From: Pseudomonas lini
GTDB lineage: Bacteria > Pseudomonadota > Gammaproteobacteria > Pseudomonadales > Pseudomonadaceae
NCBI RefSeq assembly: GCF_964063345.1
Contig: NZ_OZ061318.1
Coordinates: 4,712,001-4,776,000 of the forward strand
Length of the DNA: 64,000 nucleotides
Reading direction: 5' to 3'
The notes under the pieces were generated by a model. That model saw only the letters and a program-made list of their open reading frames with translations. It did not search any database and was not told the origin of the DNA. Numbering within the stretch: position 1 is the first letter of the stretch; each line of letters opens with the position of its first letter. The translations under genes were made by a program, and so were the position numbers. This document shows positions 27,401-36,467 of the stretch, piece after piece.

Positions 27401-30400
27401 AACCAGCGCGGATTGATTTTCAGTGGCGGCAATACAAGCCTGCGTGTCGATAGCCTGACTAATCGTTATGCCGATATCTACAGCCTGGGTGATCTGAGCA
27501 TTGATCGCGACGGCCTCGGCACCCGTGCCCGCAGCATCCTCAACAGTTCCGGCTCGCTGCAAAGCGACGGCAATATGCGTCTGGCGGCCAGCACCATCGA
27601 CAACGTCCGCGAGGTCTTGACCACCCACGACGCGGGCATCTACACCGCCTCGATTAGGGAAGTGGCCTGTATCGAAGGGGTCAATGCCGGTGATTGCAGC
27701 GGTGGCAAGGAAAACCACGTCTGGCAGATCGTCCAGCGCGACAAGTTCGAAGTCACCGCGGCCAGCGCGGCCTCCAGCGTCACCACCGGCGGCAACCTGG
27801 ATATCCAGGGCGACACCCTGACCAACCGGAGCAGCAGCATCGGCGTCGGCGGTGCATTGACCGCCAATCTGGTCAGCCTGAACAACATCGGCATTGAGAC
27901 CGGCGAGATCGAAACCTCGCGTACCTTCCGTTCTGAGCGCACGCGCAGCCCGGGTGGCTGGCGCGCCGCCGCGAATGACTTCACCAACAAATACTGGCTG
28001 CAGAGCCCCGGTTACAACGCCAACGACCTGGGCGGCCTCGAAGCGGCGATGAGCCGCTTCATCGGCATGACCGAGCGCGAAATCCCTTCGCTTCGCACTC
28101 AAACGGCCTCCACCGATAGCCAGACCTACGCGGCCATTATCCAGGCTGGCGGCGCGGTCGATATCCGCACCCAGGGCAACGTCGACAACCGCGTCGTGCG
28201 TGGCGGCTACAACTACGTCGGCGCCGGGCCGCGTACCGACACCCAGTCCGACAATGCCTTCTCGACCCGCATCAGCGTCAATCGGCAGCTAGCCCCGAAC
28301 CTGACCCAACAGCAGGTCGATCCGCTGGCCTTGCCGGGTTTTGACTTGCCAACCGGGCAAAACGGCCTGTTCCGTATGAGCGGCGACGGCTCGACCACGC
28401 CGACCCAGGGCGCCGGCCTGCTGCAGGTGCGCGGGCTGGCTGACAGGTCGATCAGGTCCAATCCGCACAAGTACCTGATCGAGACCAACCCGGCGCTGAC
28501 CGACATGCGCCGGTTCATGAGCTCGGATTACCTGCTGACAAACCTGGGCTACGATCCGGACCTCGCCGCCAAGCGCCTGGGGGATGGCTTCTACGAACAA
28601 CGCCTGATCCAACAGGCGGTGATCGCCCGCACCGGCCAACGTTTCCTCGACGGCCAGACCTCCGACGACGGCATGTTCAAGTACCTGATGAACAACGCCA
28701 TCGCCAGCAAGGACGCCCTCCACCTGTCCCTGGGCGTCAGTCTGACCGCCGAACAGGTCGCGGCCCTGACCCACGATATCGTCTGGATGGAAACCCGGAC
28801 CGTGAACAACGAACAGGTTCTGGTACCGGTGTTGTACATGGCCCAGGCCAATCACCGCCTGGCGGCCAATGGCGCGTTGATCCAGGGCGCCGATGTGAGC
28901 CTGATCGCCGGTAAAAACCTGAACAACGTTGGCACCCTGCGCGCCTCCAGCAACCTGAGGGCCACGGCTGGCGACAGTCTGGTTAACAGCGGCTTGCTGG
29001 AAGCGGGCAATCGGCTTGAGGCGCTGGCGAGCAATAACCTCACTAACCGGGCCGGCGGCATTATTGCTGGGCGGGATGTCAACGTCGTCGCCCTGGCCGG
29101 TGACGTGAGCAATGAACGCACCATCACCCGCCACGCCAGCAGCACCGGCTACAAGACCGAACAACGCGACTTTACCGACAACGCGGCGCGGATCGAGGCC
29201 AGCAATGACCTGACGCTGGGCGCGGGGCGGGACATCGCCAACACCGGTGGTGTGCTCAAGAGCGGTAACGACACCACATTACGCGCTGCCCGGGGCCTGA
29301 AGATCACTGCCGCCGAGCAATCGGACAGCAACACTCGGGGCGCCAATCATCGCGATTCGAACATCACTCAGCATGGCTCCAGCGTTACTGCTGGGCGGGA
29401 TCTTCAGGCCACTGCGGGCGGCGACCTCAAGGTGGTTGCTAGCCAGATCGAGGCCAAGCGTGATGTGGGCATGAGCGCTGTCGGCGACCTGACCCTGGCG
29501 TCGGCGGCGGATGAACAGCATTCGTATGGCAAGAGCAAGAAGGTCAAGGCTCAGGAGGATCATGTGAACCAGGTTTCCACTGTCGTGACGGCAGGTGGGA
29601 ATGTGGCGTTGAGTGCGGGGAAGGATCTGGGGCTGATTGCGAGCCGGGTAAACGCTGGGGATGAGGCTTATCTGGTAGCGGGTTCGAATCTGCTGCTGCA
29701 ATCGGCTGAGGATTCGGATTACAGCTTCTATAGCAAGACCAAGAAGTCTTCTTCCGGGAAGAAGTTCCGTCTCGACGAAACAAGCTCTGTCACCAACGTT
29801 GCCAGCTCGGTCACGTCCGGAGGCAACAACGTACTGACCGCCGGCAATGATCTGGTGATCAAGGGCAGCGATGTCTCTTCCGAAAAAGGCAGCGTCGGAT
29901 TGGGTGCCGGCAATGACGTGGAAATCGTCGCGGTTACCGACTCCAATAGCGCGCGCCATGAGCGCAGCCAAAGCAAGAGTAGTTGGGGTGGGTTCAAGTC
30001 GAGCAAGGTCCAGGATCAGTTGGCTGAAACTCAGACCACCGCCGTGGGTAGCCTGATCTCTGGCGACACCATCGCCGTCAGCGCCAAACGCGATGCCACC
30101 GTCACCGGCTCGGCTTTGGTCAGCACCAACGACCTGGCAGTGCGTGCGGGACGCGACTTGACCATCGACGCGGCAGAAAACACCTTCTCCCGCACTCAAA
30201 TGCACAAGGAGAAAAACCGCGACTTTACGGGCGTATTGACGGGTAACAACCTGGGTCTTGACGACATCACGGGCAACCAGCACCTGTCGATCAGCGACCA
30301 GAAACACAACGGCACGGCATCGCAAACCACCCTGACCGGCAGCACCATTGGCTCTAGTAAAGGCAACGTCAGCCTCGTCGCCGGTGCAGACCTCAATGTC

Positions 30401-33292
30401 ATCGCCAGTGACTTGGTCAGCACCAAGGACATGAGCCTGCGCGGCTCGAACGTCACCATCGCTGCGGGCATGGAAACGGCAACGCAAGGCACCGTTGATA
30501 AAGCCAACAGCTTGGCCGTAGGTCGCGTCATCGGTGGTGCGATCATCGATACGGCTAAAACCATTCGCTCGTCGGTCGAGGCCGCAAAGGATGCGGATGA
30601 TCCTCGGCTCAAGGCTGTGAAACTGGCCCAGGCCGCCCTCGCGGCGTACAACCTCGGGGGAATGGCTTCAGACGCCAATGCCCAAAAAACCGGCTTCGCC
30701 GACAAACAGGGCGGCACCGCAAGCAATGGCTCGCTGATCAAAATCGGCACCGAGCTGGCCAATACCCACAGCAAAAGCACCAGCGACTACACCAGCCAGA
30801 CCGCCAAGCAAAGTACCCTCAATGCAGGTACTAACTTGTCCATCATTGCCAATGGCAACGCGGCGGAAAACGATGGTGATTTGCACGTCATCGGCAGCAG
30901 CCTCAAAGCGGCCAACATGTCGTTGCTTGCCAACAACAACATCATCCTGGAGAGCGCGCAAAACACCGCTGAGTGGTCCAATCATAACAGCAACAACAGA
31001 ACCGCTATTGGCGCCAGCTTCAACATTGGCCAGCAGAACGGCTTCACCCTGGACCTCGGTGCCCAACTCGCAAAAGGTATGGGTAACGGCAGTTCCGTCA
31101 CGCAGGTCAACAGTACGGTAGAGACCGGTTCGCTGTTGCTGCGCAGCGGTGGTGACACGACGCTGGCGGGCGCTCAGGTTCGCGCTGATGAAATCAACGC
31201 GCTGATCGATGGCAACCTCAACATCATTTCCCGTCAGGACACCCAGGATCAGAAGAGCAAGCAGGGTAGCGGCGGTTTCGGTGCCAGCATCTGCATCCCA
31301 CCGATCTGCTATGGCACACCTGTCGCTGCTTCAGCCAACCTGGCTGCCGGCAACATGAACAGCGAATACAAAGGCGTCACGGACCAGACCGGTCTCTTCG
31401 CCGGAACGGGTGGCTACACCGTCGATGTCGGCAAAACCACCACCTTGGAAGGTGGTGTGATTGCCAGCGACGCCTCGGCGGACAAAAACCTGTTGATCAC
31501 TGACCGGCTCATCGCGCGCGATATCAAGAACGTCAGCGAAATCGAGGCTCAGTCTGCAGGTATCAGCGTATCGGCCAGTTACGGTGGCGCTGGCGCAACC
31601 GCCTCGGTGGGCGGCTTGTACGGTATCGCTCTAAGCGAATCCGACAAGAGCCACACACGCAGTGCGGTGAGCGAAGGCACGATCATCGTCCGTAATCCAG
31701 AGGGAGCTCAGGATACTGTCGGCCTGAATCGCGATACGAAAAATGCCAACGAGCATCTGGACAAGCCTGACGAAGAGGCGATGAACGAGCGCGTCGAGCT
31801 GGTGAAAAGCTCGATCGAATTGGTGAAAGGAGTAGGGGACGCGGTCGCGACGGCTAAGATCGACGAGGCGAAAGATCAGAATAGTGAGGCCTTTAAGGCG
31901 GCACGCCAGAAGTTGCTCGACAACGGAGTTGCTGATCCGAGCCGCGAGCAAGTCGCCAAACAGGTTCAGAGTGACTATGGCGTTGGCAGCAGTTTCCAAA
32001 AAGCCAGCCAGGCAGTAACTGGGATTGTCCAGGGTATCCTCAGTGGAGATATTGGAGCTGCCGTGGGTGGGGGCGCAGCGCCTTACCTGGCTCAGGCTGT
32101 GAAACAGCTGACAGAAGGAGATGACGCTGCGAACTTGATGGCGCATGCCGTGCTGGGTGCTGTATTGGCTAAAACTCAGCAGGGTTCGGCGCTTGCAGGG
32201 GCAGCAGGAGCAAGCCTCGGTGAGTTGATTGCTAATAAGCTTTTTCCAGGGAAAAGCCGTGATCAACTGAGTGAAGCTGATAAGGAAATGATTTCGGCGC
32301 TTTCGACGATGGCCGGTGGCTTGGCAGGAGGGCTCGTTGGAGGGGATTCTGCGAATGCCGTAGCAGGCGCCGGAGCGGCCAGAAATGCCGTCGAGAACAA
32401 TGCTATGGGCATGATGGCTGGTGGCGATCTTGGGTTCTGGCTTGCTGACGTAAAGGGGTGTGACAGCGCTTGTAAAGCCGACATTGCGAAACAGACGGCA
32501 GAAGGTGGTGTGCTTGTTTCCGGTGCCATGTTAGCTGCGACGGTCGGTGCCGTCGCGACACCTGAAGTAATCGCCGTCGCTCAAGCTGCTGCTCGGGCTT
32601 GCTCGGCTAACCCAGTTTTGTGCGCCAACGAAACGACAGTGTGGCTAGCGGAAATGGCCGCCAGTGAGGCCTTGCCCGCGGGGCTTGTGGTGGGAGGTGC
32701 TGCCAAGTTAAGTGCGGAGCAGCTGAGTGATGCTCGCGCTTTGATGGTGATTGAAACGCAGACGGGGAAAAAAATCACCTCAGAGATGTTGGGGAGCGCT
32801 TTAGGGAAAACCGGGAGTGGAACGGTTGCCAGTGATGAGGTGGTAGTCCGCCTCACCCCCCAAAGTTTTGGCTTTTCAACCGTTGCGGACGACCCTCAAT
32901 CGCTTAAGATGTGGAACGATGCGATGCGTTCCGCTGCTAGCGCCAGCCGTCCTAATGGATATACGCGATACCTTGATACCCTTGCCAGCGGACAAAATCC
33001 CAGCCAGCAAATACTGGAGGATGCATTCAGTGCCGTTAATAGCCGCTTTGTTAAATCCGCCCGCAATGCCGGACAAGAAATCGCACAAGTTCATCACTGG
33101 AATTTCGGCAAAACGGATTTCCCAACACAGATCGTTGACCCCCGACACTTGGTGCCCGTACCTTCACGCGAGGCCCACCTTCTGATCCACCAGCAAACTA
33201 GCGAGACCACCAATATTTGGGTTGGCCCCATCTCACCTTTGCACAGAATAGAAATTCCTGAATGGTCCACTCCTCTGGCACCAAAACGGTAA
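24455..33292 (+). CDS. cdiA: Contact-dependent inhibition effector CdiA (filamentous haemagglutinin type) with HNH-like toxin tip
   Basis: A 2945-residue TpsA exoprotein. An extended signal region (1-48, ending MWAQA) precedes the TPS domain (about 49-300) with NPYGISCNGCGFINT. Long filamentous haemagglutinin repeats rich in NNxG and LDNxxG run to about 1100. A central region and a second repeat block reach about 2400, then the pretoxin region. The VENN motif (2646-2649) marks the start of a variable C-terminal toxin of about 300 residues. That tip ends in an HNH/endonuclease-VII-like segment with HHWN (2880-2883), DPRHLVPVPSREAHLLIH. The role inferred from family is delivery of a nuclease into neighbouring cells on contact. 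Immunity should be the gene 4 bases downstream. Confidence 0.92.
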   Translation: MDVRHYAFLAGQPSAAVKKREHFWGMPKRGLAFLLANVMFWQPMWAQADGIVVSAPGTSLGQAGNGVPIVNIAKPNGSGLSHNQFKDYNVGNNGVILNNATNAAQPTQLGGIILGNRNLNGTAAQTILNEVNGGNPSQLRGYTEVAGQSARVIVANPYGISCNGCGFINTPRVTLTTGKPVLDNGRLDRFQVDQGSIAIEGDGLNASNVDRFEIITRSARINAEIQAKNLTIIAGRNDVNADTLNTTARPDDGSAKPGLAIDSSALGGMYAGSIKLVGTEAGVGVKLDGKMVASGGDIQLDANGHLSLAETATTAGAINVKAASLDARGPVYAGTTLHVQTQGDLTSHNNLVARDSIRLDSGGTLSNNGIIEAGVNADNSRNTSGDITLTAKQLNNGGKTVVASRDLNVTTTAALNNQGGTLSGQRKTMVTANVVDNRNKGRILGNTELHLNANQVLNAQGGLINSQGILTANLGHLENNAGELSSLNSATLILGSLDNLTGLVMAGKNLDITNKGVINNQGGELSSQGVMSVRTGSLDNSNKGTVAANGKLLVTATGKVNNADKGLIASRSAGVELHAASLDNARGTLQGKGLVTVDVSGDIDNQGGSIIARDANLNVFATNLDNRGGVLSSVKAALEARATGVLKNGYDVNRQGGTIQAQGLNIKALAGLFNDGGRLAAQAGDVVISNAAADINNRNGGIYATGKVRVIGRDMDNSSGGQVSANRIDFDLSGALNNNAGIIESQDSLDILAASLSNHKGQLRTLGKNSTTTFNIGGLFDNSDGTLETASQDVGLDTGSIQNVGGKLLHTGLGLFGISQANLGKAGGRLVTYGNLNVKADSWTNSTEIQAGHLVVDVDHLTQTATGKLLSTDSMVGRGIDWRVDGLIGSDGAIDLQLTGEYAGSGRLSSLGTLGLKAALINLEKNGSIAGGGTTTVRVDGVLNNYGRLTSAADMSIGAAAINNYGTLGSAEALGVSTGALLNQRGLIFSGGNTSLRVDSLTNRYADIYSLGDLSIDRDGLGTRARSILNSSGSLQSDGNMRLAASTIDNVREVLTTHDAGIYTASIREVACIEGVNAGDCSGGKENHVWQIVQRDKFEVTAASAASSVTTGGNLDIQGDTLTNRSSSIGVGGALTANLVSLNNIGIETGEIETSRTFRSERTRSPGGWRAAANDFTNKYWLQSPGYNANDLGGLEAAMSRFIGMTEREIPSLRTQTASTDSQTYAAIIQAGGAVDIRTQGNVDNRVVRGGYNYVGAGPRTDTQSDNAFSTRISVNRQLAPNLTQQQVDPLALPGFDLPTGQNGLFRMSGDGSTTPTQGAGLLQVRGLADRSIRSNPHKYLIETNPALTDMRRFMSSDYLLTNLGYDPDLAAKRLGDGFYEQRLIQQAVIARTGQRFLDGQTSDDGMFKYLMNNAIASKDALHLSLGVSLTAEQVAALTHDIVWMETRTVNNEQVLVPVLYMAQANHRLAANGALIQGADVSLIAGKNLNNVGTLRASSNLRATAGDSLVNSGLLEAGNRLEALASNNLTNRAGGIIAGRDVNVVALAGDVSNERTITRHASSTGYKTEQRDFTDNAARIEASNDLTLGAGRDIANTGGVLKSGNDTTLRAARGLKITAAEQSDSNTRGANHRDSNITQHGSSVTAGRDLQATAGGDLKVVASQIEAKRDVGMSAVGDLTLASAADEQHSYGKSKKVKAQEDHVNQVSTVVTAGGNVALSAGKDLGLIASRVNAGDEAYLVAGSNLLLQSAEDSDYSFYSKTKKSSSGKKFRLDETSSVTNVASSVTSGGNNVLTAGNDLVIKGSDVSSEKGSVGLGAGNDVEIVAVTDSNSARHERSQSKSSWGGFKSSKVQDQLAETQTTAVGSLISGDTIAVSAKRDATVTGSALVSTNDLAVRAGRDLTIDAAENTFSRTQMHKEKNRDFTGVLTGNNLGLDDITGNQHLSISDQKHNGTASQTTLTGSTIGSSKGNVSLVAGADLNVIASDLVSTKDMSLRGSNVTIAAGMETATQGTVDKANSLAVGRVIGGAIIDTAKTIRSSVEAAKDADDPRLKAVKLAQAALAAYNLGGMASDANAQKTGFADKQGGTASNGSLIKIGTELANTHSKSTSDYTSQTAKQSTLNAGTNLSIIANGNAAENDGDLHVIGSSLKAANMSLLANNNIILESAQNTAEWSNHNSNNRTAIGASFNIGQQNGFTLDLGAQLAKGMGNGSSVTQVNSTVETGSLLLRSGGDTTLAGAQVRADEINALIDGNLNIISRQDTQDQKSKQGSGGFGASICIPPICYGTPVAASANLAAGNMNSEYKGVTDQTGLFAGTGGYTVDVGKTTTLEGGVIASDASADKNLLITDRLIARDIKNVSEIEAQSAGISVSASYGGAGATASVGGLYGIALSESDKSHTRSAVSEGTIIVRNPEGAQDTVGLNRDTKNANEHLDKPDEEAMNERVELVKSSIELVKGVGDAVATAKIDEAKDQNSEAFKAARQKLLDNGVADPSREQVAKQVQSDYGVGSSFQKASQAVTGIVQGILSGDIGAAVGGGAAPYLAQAVKQLTEGDDAANLMAHAVLGAVLAKTQQGSALAGAAGASLGELIANKLFPGKSRDQLSEADKEMISALSTMAGGLAGGLVGGDSANAVAGAGAARNAVENNAMGMMAGGDLGFWLADVKGCDSACKADIAKQTAEGGVLVSGAMLAATVGAVATPEVIAVAQAAARACSANPVLCANETTVWLAEMAASEALPAGLVVGGAAKLSAEQLSDARALMVIETQTGKKITSEMLGSALGKTGSGTVASDEVVVRLTPQSFGFSTVADDPQSLKMWNDAMRSAASASRPNGYTRYLDTLASGQNPSQQILEDAFSAVNSRFVKSARNAGQEIAQVHHWNFGKTDFPTQIVDPRHLVPVPSREAHLLIHQQTSETTNIWVGPISPLHRIEIPEWSTPLAPKR
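31854..32013 (+). repeat. Near-identical 160-bp block shared by cdiA and the orphan CT cassette (copy 1)
   Basis: This stretch of cdiA, upstream of VENN, matches 34262-34421 over 160 bases with only two mismatches that I can count. Both flanks drop to lower similarity. It encodes the segment EAKDQNSEAFKAARQKLLDN and onward. Such blocks allow recombination that swaps the toxin tip. Confidence 0.9.
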
Positions 33293-33296
33293 GAAC

Positions 33297-34112
33297 ATGA
33301 ACTTTGAAACCGCGCTTAAAGCTCTCAGTCTGTCGGATGCAGTGGTAGCGTGTGCTGCCGGAAGAATCAGGTCACCTATTTGCACTCTAGAGGCACCTGC
33401 TCAATGGTTTGGTTTTCCACCTGCGCTGGTCCCAATCTGGAGTGACGGCTCTCGTCCTACCTATATTGGATATTGGAAGCACTGGTTCGTGGAGCGGGAG
33501 CCTTGTTTTGTAAAGATGTTCGTAAGCTCCGATCGCATGACGACTGAGATCGCCAGAACTCCTTCACAATTGTTTGGAGTAATCGCGATGATGGCGATCA
33601 GTTTGGATGATGGGGTGACGTTAGATCTTGAACAGTTTGCGGCGAGGGTAGGGCTTGAAAGCTTATCGGAACTTGATGCGGTCTCTCTGAAAACAGGTGA
33701 CGATCCAAAGGGGTTTCCCAAGGCAGAGCTGTTTAGAACATTAACCCCTCTTGACTGTATTTCCTATGACGGCAATCCATATATGGGAGACTTTCCCAGT
33801 GAGTTTTCCAGAGGGAACTGGTGGGAAACTAGCTGTTCCTTTGAGGTTCTCAATAAGAATATGCGAATGCCAGAGAGCGCGAATTTGCCTGGCTGGTTTG
33901 ATCCTGCTCAGGTAAAAACGACGCTATTCGAAAGTTTTATGTCGGCGGGTCGTTTGGACTATGCCTGGCTGACATTGAACTCGACGGGCTGGTTAATTGC
34001 TGATGCAAGACGGGCGATTATAGAACTGCAAGCTCGCACCAGCGATGAGGTTTTCGGTTGTGTTGCTGCGTCTTGGCTATCGTTTGCTGATGATAGTGCT
34101 GGAAGTTATTGA
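33297..34112 (+). CDS. Probable CdiI immunity protein for the HNH-like toxin
   Basis: A 271-residue protein with no signal peptide or membrane segment, starting 4 bases after the cdiA stop. That position is where the cognate immunity gene lies in CDI loci. I do not recognise the family; features include an aromatic-rich N-terminal half (YIGYWKHWFVEREPCF) and an acidic middle. It is long for a CDI immunity protein. GC content falls relative to the repeats of cdiA, as expected for exchanged cassettes. Function is inferred from position only. Confidence 0.6.
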   Translation: MNFETALKALSLSDAVVACAAGRIRSPICTLEAPAQWFGFPPALVPIWSDGSRPTYIGYWKHWFVEREPCFVKMFVSSDRMTTEIARTPSQLFGVIAMMAISLDDGVTLDLEQFAARVGLESLSELDAVSLKTGDDPKGFPKAELFRTLTPLDCISYDGNPYMGDFPSEFSRGNWWETSCSFEVLNKNMRMPESANLPGWFDPAQVKTTLFESFMSAGRLDYAWLTLNSTGWLIADARRAIIELQARTSDEVFGCVAASWLSFADDSAGSY

Positions 34113-34128
34113 GTGCGCTGAAACCCTG

Positions 34129-34210
34129 AGAAAAGAGACGGGAGGTGGGGTGGGTTACGTTATTTTCATAAATGAAATTTTTCTATAGCGCGTGGTCTGT
34201 CCACTTTTCT
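34129..34210. repeat. Imperfect palindrome between cassette 1 and the orphan CT cassette
   Basis: AGAAAAGAGACGGGAGG at the left is loosely inverted by GGTCTGTCCACTTTTCT at the right, ending just before the homology block of the orphan cassette. The right end (TCTGTCCACTTTT) matches the right end of the element at 36468-36552. Weakest member of the family. Confidence 0.4.
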
Positions 34211-36024
34211 CACGGAGCTCGGTGGAGTTGGTGAAGGGAGTTGGAGATGCAGTCGCGGCGGCTAAGATCGACGAGGCGAAAGATCAGAATAGTGAGGCCT
34301 TTAAGGCGGCGCGCCAGAAGTTACTCGACAACGGAGTTGCTGATCCGAGCCGCGAGCAAGTCGCCAAACAGGTTCAGAGTGACTATGGCGTTGGCAGCAG
34401 TTTCCAAAAAGCCAGCCAGGCGGTGTCCGCAATCGTTCAAGGATTAATCGGTGGAAATATTGGCGGCGCTATAGGGGGGGCGGCGGCGCCCTATCTGGCG
34501 CAAACGGTCAAGGACATGACCGATGGGGACGCAACAGCCAACTTGATGGCTCATGCGGTTCTAGGTGCAGTAATCGCGAGAGCAGGTGGCAATTCTGCTT
34601 TAGCGGGGGCGACTGGCGCGGTCGCTGCCGAGGTAACAGCACGCCTTATCAGAGAAGAACTCTATGGCGGACTCAGCGACGAAGAGCTGACGCAAGAGCA
34701 GAAACAAACCATTTCTGCATTAGCTACATTGGCTGCCGGCGTTGGCGGAGCAGTCACAGGCAAGGATGCTCTGTCTGCCGTGGCGTCGGCTCAGGTCGGG
34801 AAAAATGCGGTAGAAAACAATTTCCTGAGCCCTGCTGATCAGACGTTGCTGGATCAACTACGGCAGCAAAGGTTAAGCGGAGATACCCGCGTCTCGGTTG
34901 CCAAGAAGCTGGTCGAACTGGATAAGTTGGATCACATTTCAAATGCGCTGATGGAACGTTATCGTCGGCACAGTGACACGATGTCCGATGCTGACAAGGC
35001 ACAGCTCAACGCCTACCTGCAGGAGTATGCCTACGCCCTGATAGATGCTTATGGCCCAGAAGCGGCGCAAGCAAAAATCAATGCGATGACACGAAGAGTG
35101 CCGTTAAAGCAAAGCGATACCGTTGCTTATGCGAGCTACAGTGCGGATAAGCAGGCTTCATTGGATAGGCTGTACCCGGGCGGGATCTCTGATCAGATGA
35201 ATCGTCCGTTGGGTCAAAATGAGCAGCTGTATCTCGGTTCACTTGGCACGCTGCGTATCAACCAGAACTACCAAGAGCTCGCTGATGTTGGGACTCCTGC
35301 ACTGTATGTGATGAGCGGCAGTTTGGGTGCGGGTATCCGCCTGCTCTCCGCCGAAAGCGGAGCGCTTCAGATCGCGTATGGTGGGGTACAGGCCTATAAA
35401 GGAGACGCGTGGGCGGCAGCTGGCAATATTGTGATGGGGACGCTAAACGTTGCGGGGTCCGGGGTAGCTAGGGGTGCAAAAGGAACAGGCCAGGCGAGTG
35501 CGGCGCAGGGTGGGTATCTTGTTCAAAACAACAATTTAGTGCGTCCTTCAATCGGCACCCTAATTGATGACAAGGTCAGGCTGCTGGAAACAGAAAAATT
35601 ACGACCGGGTACGATTGAAACATTCCGAAATGGCCAGTATGTTACGGCTGAAACAACTGAGTCAGTTATTTTGTATAGGAAGTTTGGTGGAGGGGCAGCT
35701 CAAGCCAAGTTGGATGGTGGGTTTGCTTCTACTGTTAAAAATGCTGGGCGACAAGAGACTGCTGTTTATCCTAAGTGGAGTAGTAGTCGATTTGAGGCCG
35801 AAATAGAAATACCAGCTGGTCAGAAGCTAAATATTGGCGCCGTTGGTCAGCAGCCGTCATCTAGTTTGACGCCAAAGTATCGAGGTGGGGCGGATCAAGT
35901 ATTGCTACCTAGAAATTATCCTATGGATTGGGTTAAGTCTGTTAGAGATGGGAAAACAGGTGTGGTTTATACACTTGATGAATTTAAGGCTGCGTTTCAA
36001 GATCAAGTGAGTCGGGGTAAATAA
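34192..36024 (+). CDS. Orphan CdiA C-terminal cassette (pretoxin plus toxin 2, possible ADP-ribosyltransferase fold)
   Basis: An open frame of 610 codons without signal peptide or secretion domain. Its first recognisable codons (SSVELVKGVGDAV, from about 34217) copy the pretoxin region of cdiA, including the 160-bp near-identical block. It then runs through its own VENN motif (207-210) to a different toxin of about 400 residues. The last 120 residues (LYRKFGG at 494, FAST at 511, AEIEIPAGQKLNIG, GGADQVLLPRNYP) resemble R-S-E-type ADP-ribosyltransferase toxins, though the usual Glu position looks like Gln569. The GTG at 34192 may not be a real start; the cassette is probably silent until recombined onto cdiA. 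AT content rises toward the end. Confidence 0.8.
   Translation: MVCPLFSRSSVELVKGVGDAVAAAKIDEAKDQNSEAFKAARQKLLDNGVADPSREQVAKQVQSDYGVGSSFQKASQAVSAIVQGLIGGNIGGAIGGAAAPYLAQTVKDMTDGDATANLMAHAVLGAVIARAGGNSALAGATGAVAAEVTARLIREELYGGLSDEELTQEQKQTISALATLAAGVGGAVTGKDALSAVASAQVGKNAVENNFLSPADQTLLDQLRQQRLSGDTRVSVAKKLVELDKLDHISNALMERYRRHSDTMSDADKAQLNAYLQEYAYALIDAYGPEAAQAKINAMTRRVPLKQSDTVAYASYSADKQASLDRLYPGGISDQMNRPLGQNEQLYLGSLGTLRINQNYQELADVGTPALYVMSGSLGAGIRLLSAESGALQIAYGGVQAYKGDAWAAAGNIVMGTLNVAGSGVARGAKGTGQASAAQGGYLVQNNNLVRPSIGTLIDDKVRLLETEKLRPGTIETFRNGQYVTAETTESVILYRKFGGGAAQAKLDGGFASTVKNAGRQETAVYPKWSSSRFEAEIEIPAGQKLNIGAVGQQPSSSLTPKYRGGADQVLLPRNYPMDWVKSVRDGKTGVVYTLDEFKAAFQDQVSRGK
34262..34421 (+). repeat. 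Near-identical 160-bp block (copy 2, orphan cassette)
   Basis: Pairs with 31854-32013 in cdiA; direct orientation, two mismatches. Recombination between the copies would delete toxin 1 and its immunity gene and place toxin 2 on the cdiA stalk. Confidence 0.9.
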
Positions 36025-36025
36025 A

Positions 36026-36322
36026 ATGGTGTTTTCAGATACTAATCAGGAATTAATTTCACAGCTTTCTGAAATGGTCGATGAGCTATTTTTGGCTCTA
36101 GATCAACTGGGGGAGGATACAAATACTTGTTATGTCTATCTTAATAAAGTTAGAAATATCTTAAGGGCGAAAGATAGTAAAGGGATGAAAAACGTGAAAG
36201 ATCATCTGATGATGGATTTTCGGATGATAGAAGATCGGCAGCTCGAAGGGGATGTATTGGATGAAATTATGGAAAGAATTTATCATCACGTGAATTCTAA
36301 CGAGGTTTTTAGGTGGAAATAG
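36026..36322 (+). CDS. Probable immunity protein for the orphan toxin
   Basis: A 98-residue, mostly helical, acidic protein (QELISQLSEMVDELFLALDQ) starting one base after the toxin stop codon. This tight spacing and the small size fit a CdiI protein for the orphan toxin. I do not recognise the family. Codons are AT-rich compared with core genes here, a sign of transfer. Confidence 0.65.
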   Translation: MVFSDTNQELISQLSEMVDELFLALDQLGEDTNTCYVYLNKVRNILRAKDSKGMKNVKDHLMMDFRMIEDRQLEGDVLDEIMERIYHHVNSNEVFRWK

Positions 36323-36399
36323 GGGGCAGACCCTGAGGGATCCCCACAAATCTACTCCAGAACCTGCGCCTGTTGATGTACCTCGGCTCGCAACGCGCG

Positions 36400-36458
36400 A
36401 AAAAGGAGACAGATTTATTTGTTTGCTCAGTTCTTAAATAAATCTGTCCCATTTTTTT
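36400..36458. repeat. Palindromic element GGnGACAGATTTATTT (copy 1)
   Basis: ACAGATTTATTT (36409-36420) is perfectly inverted at 36436-36447, with outer A-G-rich and C-T-rich tails. The inner loop GTTTGCTCAGTTCTT is the same as in the copy at 39263-39321. Ends of this type are common around REP-associated (Y1) transposase genes in gammaproteobacteria; no such gene lies in this window. Confidence 0.8.
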
Positions 36459-36467
36459 CCAAGAACG

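Noticed and set aside
24344-28102. Very long minus-strand frames opposite cdiA
   Set aside because: Products are rich in Ala, Gly, Val and Gln with no domain; they arise from the repeats of cdiA on the other strand.
31240-31330. Cysteines in CdiA (SICIPPICYG) considered as a receptor-binding signature
   Set aside because: Cannot be tied to a known receptor class by reading alone.
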